From contig BROG01000796.1 in the NCBI GenBank assembly GCA_030159075.1, positions 186,001 to 250,000 on the forward strand: a DNA stretch of 64,000 nt, written 5' to 3'. Of this stretch, positions 1 through 11,504 are shown piece after piece. This DNA is from Atrina japonica. Taxonomy: Eukaryota; Mollusca; Bivalvia; Pterioida; Pinnidae. The position numbers were made by a program, and so were the translations under genes. The notes beneath the pieces are model-generated. The model did not search any database. It was not told the origin of the DNA and was given only the letters and a program-made list of their open reading frames with translations. Numbering within the stretch: position 1 is the first letter of the stretch; every line of letters starts with the position of its first letter.

Positions 1-690
1 GATCATCACACTCACAAGCTATGAGCATCACACTCACCAGTTATGAGCATCACACTCATCTATTAAGAGCACCACACAATCACCAGTTATGAGCATCACA
101 CTCAACAGTTATGAGCACCACACACCCATCACTCACTCACCAGTTATGAGCATCACAGTCACCAGTTATGAGCATCACAGTCACCAATTATGAGAATCAT
201 ACCCATCAACTTTGAGCATCACATATTCACCAGTTATGAGCATCACACTCACCAGTTATGAGCACTGCACTCACAAGTTATGAGCATCACACTCACCAGT
301 TATGAGCATTGCACTCACAAGTTATGAGCATCACACACTCATCTGTTAAGAGCATCAAATTCACTAATGATGAGCATCACACTAACCAATTATGAGCATC
401 AAATTCACCAAATATAAGCATCACACACTCACCAGCTTTGAACATCACACACTCTTCAGTTATGAGCATCACACATCCAGCAGTTAGGAGCATCACACAC
501 TCACTAGTTATGCACATAACACACTCATTAGATATGAGCATCACACTCATCAATTATGAGCATCACTCACCAATAATGAGCATCACACTCACCAGTTAGG
601 AGCATCACACACTCACTAGTTATAAGCATCACACATTCACTAGTTATGAGGATCACACTCATCAGTTATGAGCATCACACTCACCAAATA
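1..690. repeat. 22-bp minisatellite at window start
   Basis: About 28 imperfect copies of a unit close to TGAGCATCACACTCACCAGT plus TA. Some units are stretched to 24-26 bp by an extra CACA. It continues to the left window edge, so its full length is unknown. No coding sense. Confidence 0.95.
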
Positions 691-1260
691 TCAGCTAAAA
701 AACACAAATATGGTAGAGGACTGTGAGTACTTGCTTCCTGTAAAGTTTCGTCGAAATCCCTTCATTGGTTGCCAAGAACAAGCTGACCATGTGAAAATAT
801 ATCCCGTCCCCCTCTTTTTTGCAGTCTTAAGAAATTCATAACAAATTCTAAAAATTAAATTTCGGTAAAATTCTTGCACAAAAACATTTCTTTACCTAAT
901 TACAAGTAAAACACATTAAATGAATGCATCAAAGTGAAAACAAGGGGAGATAATCGAGGAAACCATGCAAAAATGATCGAAAAGACAAAGTCTAAAAAGA
1001 CCTCAAATTTCTATGAAAAACACAAACTTGAATCATACATCCATGTAAATCACTCAGAAACAATCCGTTTTTCAATTCATGCAGCAGTTCTGGACACGAT
1101 TTTTAAAGAGGGGTACCTTCTGGGTCCTATTTTGCCCTACCCTGGATCAATCTAGCTGAAAACTACAAACTTGGTAAAGGACCTTAAGCACTTGCTTCCT
1201 ATAAAGTTTTGTCAAAATCCCTTCAGCCTTTGGCTCAGGTGAGCTAAAAATAGGTACTTT
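691..1260. repeat. Dispersed repeat, copy also at 18835-19110
   Basis: Shares long stretches with 18835-19110, including CATACATCCATGTAAATCAC, TTTGCCC-ACCCTGGATC and AAACTTGGTA-AGGACCTT. A third short piece is at 695-770 in reverse orientation. It resembles the mollusc repeat type that ends in CTCAGGTGAGCTAAAAA. Confidence 0.7.
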
Positions 1261-1371
1261 ACAAGGCCCATAGCCTATATGAACGAAAATTTAGGGACTT
1301 ACAGAGTCTAATCCAAGGGCATTTCAAGGCCTGTATGAACCATATAATTAAGATTCAGCCTCCATTGTGAA

Positions 1372-1848
1372 AAACTTTGGACTCTAATTAAAACCGATTT
1401 ATCATCGCTCCCGTTTTTGATGTCGCATAAAAGGATCTCACACAATTCACTATGGGGTCACATGCGAATTACCTTTCTTAGGTGTGTCAATTCTGACCAA
1501 TGAAAATGGAAGAGAAATGTAATTTATTTTATGAAGAAGAAAACCGTCAGTCTTCAGAATTCATTCAGAATATCTTTGGTGATTTTATCCTATCCAAAAT
1601 TATGAAAAGAATTCTTTATTTCTGGATATGTGTGTTCAGTATTGTATATAATGTTAAAAATTGTTAACATCTCTTTACAATTTGATAAACTTACAAGATC
1701 GTGTAAGTCGCATTTTTATTGGTTGAAAATGACACACCTATGAGGTGATTCACAGCTCAATCTATAGCGGATTGCGTTAGATCCTCTACGCGACATATCA
1801 GAAAATAGAAACAGTGAGAGATAGGTTTTTAATTAGACAGACTTTGGT
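1372..1848. repeat. Long imperfect inverted repeat (foldback element)
   Basis: The left arm (about 1375-1505) and right arm (about 1715-1848) are inverted copies: TAATTAAAACC, TCGCATAAAAGGATCT and GGTGTGTCAATT on the left return inverted on the right as GGTTTTTAATTA, AGATCCTCTACGCGA and AATGACACACC. Probably a foldback transposon or MITE with arms of about 130 bp. Confidence 0.65.
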
Positions 1849-1851
1849 ATA

Positions 1852-2100
1852 GCAGGCCTTTTTCTGTCAATTTTGGGAAAATGCCACTGGCGACACAATT
1901 GGGAAATTTAACATGAATTTGTGTCAAAATGGGAAAAATTGTTTGCACACATCAAAATCTAAATGTAATGGAATCTTTTTTTTTTTACATTAATTTATTT
2001 TTCATTACGGTTGTGGCCTCAACAAAAAACTGGAAATTTTTTCATCAAATTGGGAAAAAACATGTATTTTTCATTGGGAATGGGCCGAATTTCACCAGAA
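1852..2100. repeat. Dispersed repeat family Q, copy 1
   Basis: Contains GGGAAAATGCCACTGG, CATGAATTTGTGTCAAAATG and GCATTGGGAATG-like blocks. The same order appears at 21415-21620, 41655-41915 and 48825-49255, and inverted at 31925-32205. Short related pieces lie near 12065, 17230, 52560 and 58760. Confidence 0.7.
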
Positions 2101-3320
2101 AGTTAAACCACATTACTAACTCAAAAAATTCAGTGCCCTCTATCCACTATCGTTTCTCGAGGGCTTGAAGGCAACATGTTCATTGGTCTCGTCACCTCTG
2201 TACAAATCAATCAGTGACCACTATCAAGTTGAGGCTGTGAATTCGTTACTTCTGTGAAAGGACCATAATTTCAAAAATCACGTTTCTCAATGCTGAGAGA
2301 AGATAAATGTGACTTAAAACTTCAAAGAGAAACATGACTCTTGTTGCACCATGTTGCACATGTTTACAAACAATTTGTAACTCCTCCTACTTTTCGCACC
2401 ACATGGTAAGATAAAAAAAATAAATCCCATGAAGCTCTACTCTAGTATCAATAATTTCTGGTTGACACACTTTTACAGTAAATGCATTCAGGGGTCGATG
2501 GAGCAATCGGAGATCGGCGGAATGTAACGACTGGTATTACATTTGGGTTAACCACCTTATGCAAGATTATTGTGAAATAAAGAAAAAATAAACACCAATA
2601 AGATTTTAATATGCTGACTTTAATCTGATTCAATAACATGTAGGATTTTAAAACATCGCAATAACTTTCATATTCTTATCTCAAGTATACAAAAAAATAA
2701 AAATAAAAAAAATCAAAAAAATCATTCATTACTTTGAAAATTGTGTCCATCCTGACTACAATGTATACAATAACCTAATCAGTTAAAGACACTTTGGGGA
2801 TCAACAAATTACCTTTACATATATAAAACTGGTCTTGTAAAAGTGACCTTTAGAATACAGAAGTTTAGTGAGATGGATTGTTATTTAAATGAACTCGAAG
2901 GTCAGGAGCTTGTTTTATGTAGACTGACTTTAGCAGTAGAACAGCATTTTACAAAAGGTCGAAAACTGGTAATCTGTAAATTTTGATGACAGTATTACGG
3001 TTAATCTATCAACTACCAAATTACAAACTTTGGTGAAACGCTGTCAAGGTTTGAGTGACCTTTTAGCACCAAATACATCTTTATCACACTGATGCAAAAC
3101 TGGTCCCTTTCACATCTTCTATCTGCATCTCACTTCAAACATTTTCTTCTGCTTATACCGTACATAAAATCTTATATGCACAGAAAACGGGAGGGTAATT
3201 TAGGATGTGTGTGGGTGTTGTTGTTGATTTTTAAAATGTAATACTGGCCAACTGAAAAATGCAACCTGTTATGATACAATAACTTACAATCACAAATGGG
3301 GGTGTTGGGTGTTGAAAGTA
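2101..3320. other. Gene-free stretch, nothing recognised
   Basis: AT-rich sequence without a coding region, tandem repeat or terminal inverted repeat that I could identify on either strand. Confidence 0.5.
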
Positions 3321-3482
3321 CAGTCAAACTTGCATTAAAGGCCACCTCTGTATAAAGGGCAACTGCCTTTTAAGGCCATTCAAACATAACCTCTGTTAAC
3401 TTTCTTTTTATAATGATTATACCTGTATAACAGCTACTTTTTGCCTGTTCCCTTGAGTGGCCTTTATTGACAAGTTTGACGG
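3321..3482. mobile_element. Pogo-like MITE, family B copy 1
   Basis: Starts CAGTCAAACTTGCATTAAAG and ends CCTTTATTGACAAGTTTGAC. The internal text 'ggccacctctgtataaagggca' type recurs at 14624-15010, 38916-39092, 42297-42472, 42986-43618 and, truncated, 20815-20905 and 60885-60962. The CAGT ends next to TA are typical of non-autonomous Tc1/mariner-pogo elements. Confidence 0.75.
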
Positions 3483-3859
3483 TATAAGTGATGATTTTAC
3501 ACTCAAATTAATTATCATGGACATCTGTCGTTTGAAAAGCCTGACTTGGTAAATATGTATTTGATTCCCAGGTGTTCAATGTTTTACACACACACAAAAA
3601 AAATAAATAAATAAAACACAAAACCCATGAATTAATACACCTTATATGTATTCTAATTGGTTAAATATTTCACCTTATTTTCTACATTACTTTGTTAAAA
3701 ACACTTTTGATATAAAATACTAAAATCTGGGAAGTCTGATTAAAGGGTAAAATTACCACCACAATTTAAGATTGTTGCCACAAAGGGCCAGAAATAGGGG
3801 ACAGCTAGGGCCCCCACTGAGTGTGAGCAAGAGCCCTGGCAATAAATAAGGGGTAGACT

Positions 3860-4175
3860 CTAATGGTCACAGTTAGACTCATCCAAATCAACAGATAGCA
3901 TGGTCTACTGTCATAATGTAGGAGTGAACAAGTTAATATTGCATGTAAAACTTTTGCAGTATTTAGATTCAAAATCATACACTTCCAAATTTGTTTATGT
4001 ACACGTTTACAATAGTCTACTGTCGTACTTGCGGAGTGAACAAGTTAAAATTGCATGGCAAATTATTACAAAATTTGAACTTTAAATCATACACTCCTGT
4101 ATTCTAACAGTAGTCTTTTTTGTTCTTTGAAATGGGAGAGTCCAATTTTGCCTGTAGGGGTCAATGAGTTAACCT
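3860..4175. repeat. Dispersed inverted-repeat family P, copy 1
   Basis: Contains TGGTCTACTGTCATAATG and an internal second copy of the block AGTGAACAAGTTAA-ATTGCATG. Related copies at 7112-7330, 7718-7925, 40850-41070 and 47668-47875 have inverted ends of the type CAACCCCT-GGTCACATTTAGACT against CAAATGTGACTTCAGGGGTTG. Confidence 0.65.
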
Positions 4176-4182
4176 TCTCAAT

Positions 4183-4184
<2 letters not shown>

Positions 4185-4218
<34 letters not shown>
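4185..4218. repeat. (TTTA)n microsatellite
   Basis: About eight uninterrupted TTTA units, followed by a degraded family D fragment (to about 4530) that includes CCATCTGCCACTGAAATGTG, shared with 11328-11504. Confidence 0.9.
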
Positions 4219-4832
4219 CATTAGTATTTATGTCACACTCAGTAATTTTTCAGTCATGTGGTGACGACAAGTTTTAAATTGTGGAGGAGAGAACCCGGTT
4301 ACAATGTATCTGGGAAGAGACCACCGGTCTACATGTACCTTCTCAATATGACCAACCTGTGAACTTTCTACAAATTTTGCACATTGGTTTTTCTTCCTAT
4401 AGCAGTATGAATTCAATCCAGCAGATAGTACAGAGATTGAAGGACTACAAAATACAGTGGTAGCTTTTACGAGAGACGATTCCATCTGCCACTGAAATGT
4501 GGTCTTAAAAGACAGGTGGTCTCTCAAGACAGGTTACACTAGCACTCGGTAAAAACCTAAAGGAAAAACACAACATAAATGTTGCTTGACTGTTCAATTT
4601 ATTGTGGGCCAGAATTTGCTCAAGGGACACAGAGAGTCTGTTTATGATTAAAAAGTTATCCCACCTTGAGTCCAGGCTGGGTCACCTGGACCACAGGCTT
4701 TGACAGAAAGGGAAATTAAAAATTTTGGCATGGCTTCGTCATCTGCACAAAAAACAACATAAAGCAATGATTTAGTTCAATGTTCAGCAACAATTCTAAA
4801 GAGGAAATCAAATATTCTCTTGCGATAAAGTA

Positions 4833-5017
4833 CAGTGAAACCTGTATATATGGGCCTCCCAAGGGACCAGAAAATATTGACCTTTATGTGCAGGTGACCC
4901 TTATACACAGGTTCAATTTAATTGAAGTACGCAGTCAAGGGGCTTGTAAAAAAAAAAAATGGCCTTTAAAAACATGTAATCCTTATATAGAGGTGGCCGC
5001 TACAGCAGGTTTTACTG
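4833..5017. mobile_element. Pogo-like MITE, family C copy 1
   Basis: Bounded by TA on both sides, with ends CAGTGAAACCTGTATATA and TACAGCAGGTTTTACTG forming terminal inverted repeats. About 185 bp. Same family at 10132-10310, 32650-32835, 48874-49045 and 50905-51117. Confidence 0.85.
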
Positions 5018-5259
5018 TACATAATGCAAGAGAAAAGATCGGATAACAAGAGCCATAGCAAAGGTCAACTTCATCAATGGGTCAGTTAAGATTTGTATCA
5101 TTGCCAGTAATCAGGACGCTGTATCACTATCATTCTTCTGAACAATATGACAATATGTCTAAAAAAAAAAAACCTATACAATCAACAATGTTCACTTTAT
5201 CAAATAATTAAATAACAAAAACGTAAACAAAACTTAACATTCATAAGTAATACAAGATA

Positions 5260-5448
5260 CAGTAAAACCTCTTTATAATGCCCATTATTTCATCTGCCAC
5301 CTCGTTTCACGTTACAATTTTCGAAAGTGTCCAATTTTTCCATTACAGATGTTATTTCATTTAAGGTTTCCCTCAACCTATAGCCTAACCCCTTTATAAT
5401 GCCAAAGATGGATTCAACAAATGGTTGCAGTAGAAAGAGGTTTTACTG
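5260..5448. mobile_element. Pogo-like MITE, family A copy 1
   Basis: Ends CAGTAAAACCTCTTTATAAT and AGAAAGAGGTTTTACTG are inverted copies, flanked by TA on each side. 189 bp, apparently complete. Fragments of the family lie at 6355-6520 and 35655-35770. Confidence 0.85.
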
Positions 5449-5544
5449 TACTTTTTTTCAACCGCCATAAAACCATATATTGCAGATGACAAGTTGACAG
5501 TCGAAATATCTTAAAAAAATGACGACATTTTGGGCCAAGAATAA

Positions 5545-6135
5545 ATACTGTATACCTGGAAATTATCTCCCCTTGTTATTTTCGCCCTTTTACGACAGAA
5601 AATACACATCTTTCATCCATCTTAAATTCACCCTAAATTACCATAGTCTCATGCATGGTACTCTAAATCCAAAATTTTTCACGGGACTTTAATTTCATGA
5701 TTCACAAGTTCTAAATTTATTCGCAAGATAATATTTTCGTGATTTCAAATTCCCATTTCGTCATACCATTATCATACTTCATTACGTGATAATTTTATTT
5801 TCCGGAGGAAACGCTCTCACAATATTACGTGTAAATAAAATTCTCAAGAAGAAAACTGGATTGACAGTATATACAGACTGTTCGTGCTTCAGTTATTTAG
5901 CTTGAAAATTTTGCTTTCATTTAAAATCCATCGTATCGTGTTAGGACGAAAATAGCAAAAAATTGAATGAGGGCGAAAATTTCCAGGGGTCTGTTTTATG
6001 AAAGGTCCTAAGTCCTAAATCCTAACTACCATGGCAATGCATCGCTGATTGGTCAGTCACATGACAATTAGGACTAAGACTTAGGATTTAGGACTTAAGA
6101 CCTTTCGTAAAATGGGTCCCAGGAACACAGTATAG
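5545..6135. mobile_element. MITE family O copy 1, with nested MITE
   Basis: Outer ends TATACCTGGAAATTATCTCC and GGGCGAAAATTTCCAGG are inverted copies. Other copies: 26354-26588, 29212-29405, 50076-50251, and degraded pieces at 14685-14890 and 17850-17935. The right end is split by the element at 5988-6118. Confidence 0.75.
5988..6118. mobile_element. 131-bp palindromic MITE J
   Basis: Inverted arms of the type TATGAAAGGTCCTAAGTCC and GGACTTAAGACCTTTCGTA, flanked by the 5-bp direct repeat CCAGG at 5983-5987 and 6119-6123. Inserted inside the family O element. Confidence 0.75.
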
Positions 6136-7111
6136 ATTTGTTCAATGTACTCCAAGGATCCAATGAAATAGCTTTGCCCTATTTCAATTTTATCAGTTGT
6201 GAGTCTTACGTCTTCGATTTGGGAGTTTCTCTGATTTACTCATTAATACTGAAGAAAACTGAAAAAAATTAACATCTTACTGGCCCACTTTTGGAAACCT
6301 GATTTGGGGCACATTCAACAAATATATTTTTTTGATGGCCATTATTTAATGAATTTGAAATGCCTCTTTATAATGCCTCCCTCCCCCTGTTTCATTTGCC
6401 ACCTCGCTTAAATTTTCCTTATAATTTCAATTAAGGTTTTCCTCAACCTATTGCCAAATCCCTTAATAATGCCAAATTTTGGCTACACAAAAGGTGGTAG
6501 TATAACAAGGTTTTACTGTTTACGAAATCAGAAAACAATATTTAGCAATTTGCAATAACTGTATGTATATGACCTTGTTACACTGTGACACTACAATGCA
6601 AACTTGTATGTATGACATTTTGCAAGTATTGTGACATCAACTACCTATAAAAACTGTGACACTAAACAGCTGTATGTAGGACCTTCTGTAAGAATACTTA
6701 TACTGTGACACAAGTCACTACATGCATGCAAAAAGTAAGTTCTATCACGTAAAAAGTGACTATTCTTTGCAACACACATTTTATATCATAAAAGTGGTCA
6801 TCGAGTAAATACTATCCAGTTGTGACCTAAACGGCCTTTCATACTTCAGTACCGATAATTCAATTTCATGTAGAAAACAAAGTTGTAATAACAATTCATA
6901 ATATTGTGACAATAATTTGCATAAATAACACTGCCATGATCTTTCATTAGCATATCATTATAATATGCATTCTGTTCCCCTTTTATATTCACACACATTT
7001 TTCTATTTTCTGAAGCAATGAATATGATTTAACTCTTAAGATTCTACTACAAAAAAGTGTCTGAATTGTTCCGACTCACAATGCAATCACATGTTATTCT
7101 GGTATTTCTAG
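6136..7111. other. Gene-free stretch with a family A remnant
   Basis: Holds a degraded family A element (6355-6520, ending AACAAGGTTTTACTG). From 6540 to 6720 the phrase TGTGACACTA/TGTGACAC recurs irregularly. Nothing coding. Confidence 0.5.
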
Positions 7112-7330
7112 ACCCACTCACTGACCCCTGTAGCCACATTTGGACTCATCCATTTCAAAGAATGGTAAAGTCCACTGTCAGAATTCAGGAGTGAATAATA
7201 TAGAATACAAATTTCAAAATGATTTTACATTCAATATTAACTAGTTAACCCATGGATTTTGACAAAAGCCTTTACACTTTCTTATTCAGGTGTGTCTAAA
7301 TGTGATCATAGGGGTTGGTGAGTTAAACAT
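7112..7330. repeat. Dispersed family P, copy 2
   Basis: Begins CACTGACCCCTGTAGCCACA and ends AAATGTGATCATAGGGGTTG, giving inverted ends about 200 bp apart. The interior matches copy 5 (47668-47875): AGAATTCAGGAGTG and CAATATTAACT. Confidence 0.7.
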
Positions 7331-7717
7331 TACCAAATACAACTCAGAGGTAGGAAAATCCAGGATATGAAATGAAATACTATTAAGGGGAGATAACCAT
7401 TATAAATGTCCTGTTTTTACATATAAACACAGACGAGTAAATAAATCTTGACTAGATGCTGAATGATTCAGAGACAGAATTCACTGGACAGAAAAAAAAA
7501 AACCCAAAACAAAAATACTTATTCATATGGTAACAGCTGGCAACCCCAAAATAATCTTATAGTTGTATATCTTTTCTAAATTATGAATCCGACAGTTGAC
7601 AGGCATATCAAAAACTGTTGCACTGGTCATACATTCCGCTGACCATCACGTATGCCCTGATAGACAATTTTCAATCACTAATATCACATATCACCAATAC
7701 ATATATAACTAACCAAC

Positions 7718-7925
7718 CCCTATGGTCACATTTAGACTCGCCCAGATCAACAAATAGTATGGTCTACTGTCATGAAACAGGAGTGAACAAGTTGATTTTG
7801 CATGTAAAATTATTGTGTAATTTTGATTCTAAATCATACATGCCGGAATTCTGACAGTAGACTTAACCATTCTTTGAAATGGGCAGGTCCAAATGTGACT
7901 TCAGGGGTTGACAAGTTGACTGTGA
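7718..7925. repeat. Dispersed family P, copy 3
   Basis: Ends ACCCCTATGGTCACATTTAG and AAATGTGACTTCAGGGGTTG are inverted copies. The interior carries GGAGTGAACAAGTTGATTTT, as in copy 1. Confidence 0.75.
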
Positions 7926-8699
7926 TTTACCCTACACTCGGCAATATCTACATTATGAAGTGGCAGCCAGATTAAGGAGAATGTCCAGTTATAATAATAA
8001 ACTCAGGATAGATCATAGTTCTACAGTACAAATCCATATAACGTGGTGAGGCGGAGTCTCCTGAACCCTTTCTTGACCTGGATGAGATTAAATTTCAGGT
8101 ACCGTAATAAGGCATAACATCAAAATTACACTGATTAGAGTAATCGTTCCTACTTGTCGCCATACATAAGAGAGTATCCAGTGAGGAATAAAACGTTTTT
8201 CACAACTGAAGAGTGAGTAATCAAAAGGTTACTCCGCCCCGCCATCTTATGTGAATCGTACATTACCAAAAAAAAACTCTTAACCATCCTCACATCATCA
8301 GCATAGCTTCAAACCAAACCTGACTAAGGGAGAAAAAAATGTTATGGTTCAAAGCGTAATGCTCTGACCACTCAGCAAAGGATACCTAGATACATACTGA
8401 CTAAAGAAGAAAAAGTGTCATGGTTCAAAGCATGTTGCTCTAACCAATCAACCAATGATATCCAGACCCACATATAATGCGGTTAGCAGTTTGGTACTCT
8501 GATCACTCGGGAAAGTTGAGGACCCTTCTTACAATATGTACATGGGAAAGTAGGACCTGTTTAGTATATGTTATGTTACAGATAATTAGGTCAGTATACC
8601 GGTTATTCTATTTCCCTTATAATGCCATGGAAATGCCTAGATCTTATTGCAGACAAATAATGTATTGAACAAAGTCAAACTGGCATTATGGGATAATCA

Positions 8700-8845
8700 A
8701 GTACAGTGCAACTTCCGAAAACTGATCCTTCTAAAAACCGATCGTGTTGAATAAAACAATCCAACTTTTCCATTTCTATTTTCAGGTACCAAATAACTTC
8801 CGAATACAGATCCTTCTAAATTCTGAACATCGGATGACAAAAAAC
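8700..8845. mobile_element. Truncated pogo-like MITE
   Basis: Begins TACAGTGCAACTTCCGAAAA with internal CTTCCGAATACAGATCCTTC. The CAGTGCAAC end matches the other CAGT families, but no matching right end is visible, so it is truncated. Confidence 0.5.
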
Positions 8846-8934
8846 GTGGTAATATGTTCTTAAAACAACTTCTAAACACCAGCCTTACATGTGTATAATT
8901 ATTCTGTTTACCAAGTCAGTCAAAGTCTGTACAC

Positions 8935-9233
8935 ATTTTCAAATAGAATAGAACCCATTTATATTAAAACCTGTTTCACTGAAATCTCGCTTAATTTGAA
9001 ATTACTTTTATTCCCCAGACAAATTTCTATATGTCCATTATAATATGGGCCCAGTTGCACAACAGGTTGTTAGATTAAACATAAAGTTAACCAATGGGCT
9101 AACTGTAGGTTAAATTTAACAGTGTGTTGTGCAACTGGGTCCTGTTTTATTTGTTTAAATTCCTGTTTATTTGAAAGAAAGATACATTCCCCTTTAATTT
9201 CAATATACATGTATCTGGGTTTGACTGTACGTC
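8935..9233. mobile_element. Degraded CAGT-type MITE with nested insertion
   Basis: Left part AGAACCCATTTATATTAAAA and right part GTATCTGGGTTTGACTGTA are inverted-like ends. It is interrupted by the 96-bp element at 9047-9142. Confidence 0.5.
9047..9142. mobile_element. 96-bp palindromic MITE
   Basis: Terminal inverted repeats GGGCCCAGTTGCACAACA and TGTTGTGCAACTGGGTCC extend about 34 bp into the element, including TTTAAC-type inner arms. Nested in the older element around it. Confidence 0.8.
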
Positions 9234-9271
9234 ATACATAATGGGACACAAATGATAAAAGAAGTATAAAT

Positions 9272-10418
9272 TTTAATGCCACATTCCGGGGATTAAAATC
9301 ACATTCTGGGGGGGGAGTTATTTTAACATTTGACATTTTTTTCTGAAAAACACTCCTAAGAGAAGGAAATGAAAAAAAAATTCAAAAACATAGCTGTATT
9401 AACTGAGTTATTAATGGAATTCCATCAGAAACCTCTAAATTTACATCAGTGAAAGATTGACATTCCATATAAGGAATCCTTCAGATATGATTGGCTGACA
9501 ATCTAAAAATTAGTAGGCATTTTCCTTATATGATATGTCAAATGCTTTGACCGCTTTACCATCAGCCAATCAGCAAGAATATCAGGAATACAATAATGGA
9601 GTCAGGACGATGTGTACACGAAAGTGAGTACCGGTACCTGGAATTCACGTCTCAAATAGTTTAAATTATGTTGTGACGCAACTTTTTGATGACAGATTAA
9701 TAAAAATAATAGATTGGATAAGTAACTGACCAAATAAATTTCCGACAGCTGCGATGAGAAATATTTGGTTGAACAGATCAATATGTTGCCATGAAAATGT
9801 GTCACCACATGGCCTGTCCTTGCTACAAGTACGAAGAAGCCAACGGACTTATTTTACCAAACAAAATAACTTCAATTGAGGCAGAATTTCGGCCAACTGT
9901 ATGTCCTGTTCTACAAGGTTTAATCGAAGCAACATAACCTAATGTAAGATTTATGTAGATCCATACAAGATGTGATAATTCTAGCATAAGCTATTTATCA
10001 TCGTTAGTTTGTTTTGGTTCCCATGCCTCATTTTCAATATCTCCTCATTTCCCTTCTATTTTAAGAGATTATTATTAGATCTGCACGCTGGGTGTTTCCC
10101 ATGATTGACTAACTATGGTAATTAATTAGTACAATAAAACCTGCTATAGGGGCCACCTCTATATAAGGATTACCTGTCTACAAAGGCCAGTTTTGAAAAG
10201 TACTGTGACTGCATACCTCAACTAAATTCAACCTGTGTATAAGGGTCACCTGCACATAAAGGCCAATATTTCCTGGTCACTTGGGTGGCCCCTATATACA
10301 GGTTTTACTGTATATACCTTTAAAAATATGATGCGATACGTATATGCGAATAAACATTAATTACGTACAAAACAGTTTATTTCTGAACATTTCTCCCCGG
10401 AATGTGACTTTAAGGAAA
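9272..10418. mobile_element. TIR element family S, copy 1 (1.15 kb)
   Basis: Ends TTAATGCCACATTCCGGGGA and TCCCCGGAATGTGACTTTAA are inverted copies. It shares interior blocks with 13182-13748 (ACACTCCTAA, AGTTTATTT-TGAACATT). It is interrupted by a family C MITE at 10132-10310. No transposase coding was seen. Confidence 0.75.
10132..10310. mobile_element. Pogo-like MITE, family C copy 2
   Basis: Begins CAATAAAACCTGCTATAG and ends CTATATACAGGTTTTACTG followed by TA. It is inverted relative to copy 1 and nested in family S copy 1. Confidence 0.8.
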
Positions 10419-11021
10419 ACTACAAAAATATACATGAATCCAAGTACAATTAAACAGTAAACATTAAACACCTAGATTGGTCTTTTTCAGACTATCAGTA
10501 TTTTAAAATGGGAACAGACTGAAATCATTGACTTATGGCCAATATGCAAGAACTGAATCCTCCAAAAACCAAACAAATAATTATTTGGTCGGAGTGAGGT
10601 TTAGTTTTGGGAAGTCACACTGTACCACAGGGACATGTACATACAGATTAACCACACAAATAAACATAAATCTTTCAAAGAGACTCCAGTTTAGGAGTGA
10701 GTCTGTAAGTCTTATTGAGAATTCAAATTGCTAACACTTTTTGTAAATAAAACAAACGCTGAAAATAAATGATACAGACTCTTCCATTCTATATCATCAT
10801 AAAAGTGAAATAAAGGGTAGCCCAAGCTGAAAGGAATTTAAAGCTTTAAATTTGACTAGATTTACTTTAACATACAATATATGCATCTTGTAACAGCATA
10901 AATCCCCAACCTGTTCATCCTCATTAAATCCACATTTTGGGTGTGGTCAAATATCGATTTGGAAAGCAGTGATCATTGTTTACTACCGTAATTGACACAC
11001 ATAAGTATTGAAAGGAATCCT
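10419..11021. other. Gene-free stretch, nothing recognised
   Basis: AT-rich sequence with no repeat or coding signal that I could support. Confidence 0.5.
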
Positions 11022-11156
11022 GGGGCCTGGCACCATAAAACTTAAGAATTACTTAAGTTTAATCATTTTACTCAACTCTGATTGGCTGAGCAGGCCAAGG
11101 AGAAAATATTCTCAGACTTGAGTTAATCCTCAAATTTTATGGTGTCAAAGTCGCCC
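11022..11156. mobile_element. MITE family K, copy 1
   Basis: Ends CACCATAAAACTTAAGAATT and CTCAAATTTTATGGTGTC are inverted copies, with TGATTGGCTGAGCAGGCCAA in the middle. Copies 2 and 3 lie at 33918-34062 and 38635-38783. Confidence 0.8.
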
Positions 11157-11327
11157 TGAACTCGCGAGTTACAGGTACAGTCTGAATAACAAACAACCAG
11201 GTAAATATACATCAAACATTTTGTAGACTACGAAATTAAATGATAATGAGTAATAAATTAAAAGTCATTCTCTCGCTCGCTCTCTCTTAAAAAGTGTAGG
11301 ATTTCTTTTTCAGAACAATTCACACTA

Positions 11328-11504
11328 CAGTGCAACCTGTCTTTAGAGACCACCCCATCTGCCACTGAAATGTGGATCTATAGACAGGTGGTCTCTCAAA
11401 ACAAATATTATTTAAAGGATTCTTGAACCACTTGGTTTTGAGACTGTGGTCTCCCAAGACAGGTGGTCTCTCATGACAGTGGTCTCTCAAGATAGGTTCC
11501 GCTG
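11328..11504. mobile_element. Pogo-like MITE, family D
   Basis: TA-flanked element with ends CAGTGCAACCTGTCTTTAGA and CTCAAGATAGGTTCCGCTG. The interior repeats AGACAGGTGGTCTCTC. A fragment is found at 4452-4530. Confidence 0.75.
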
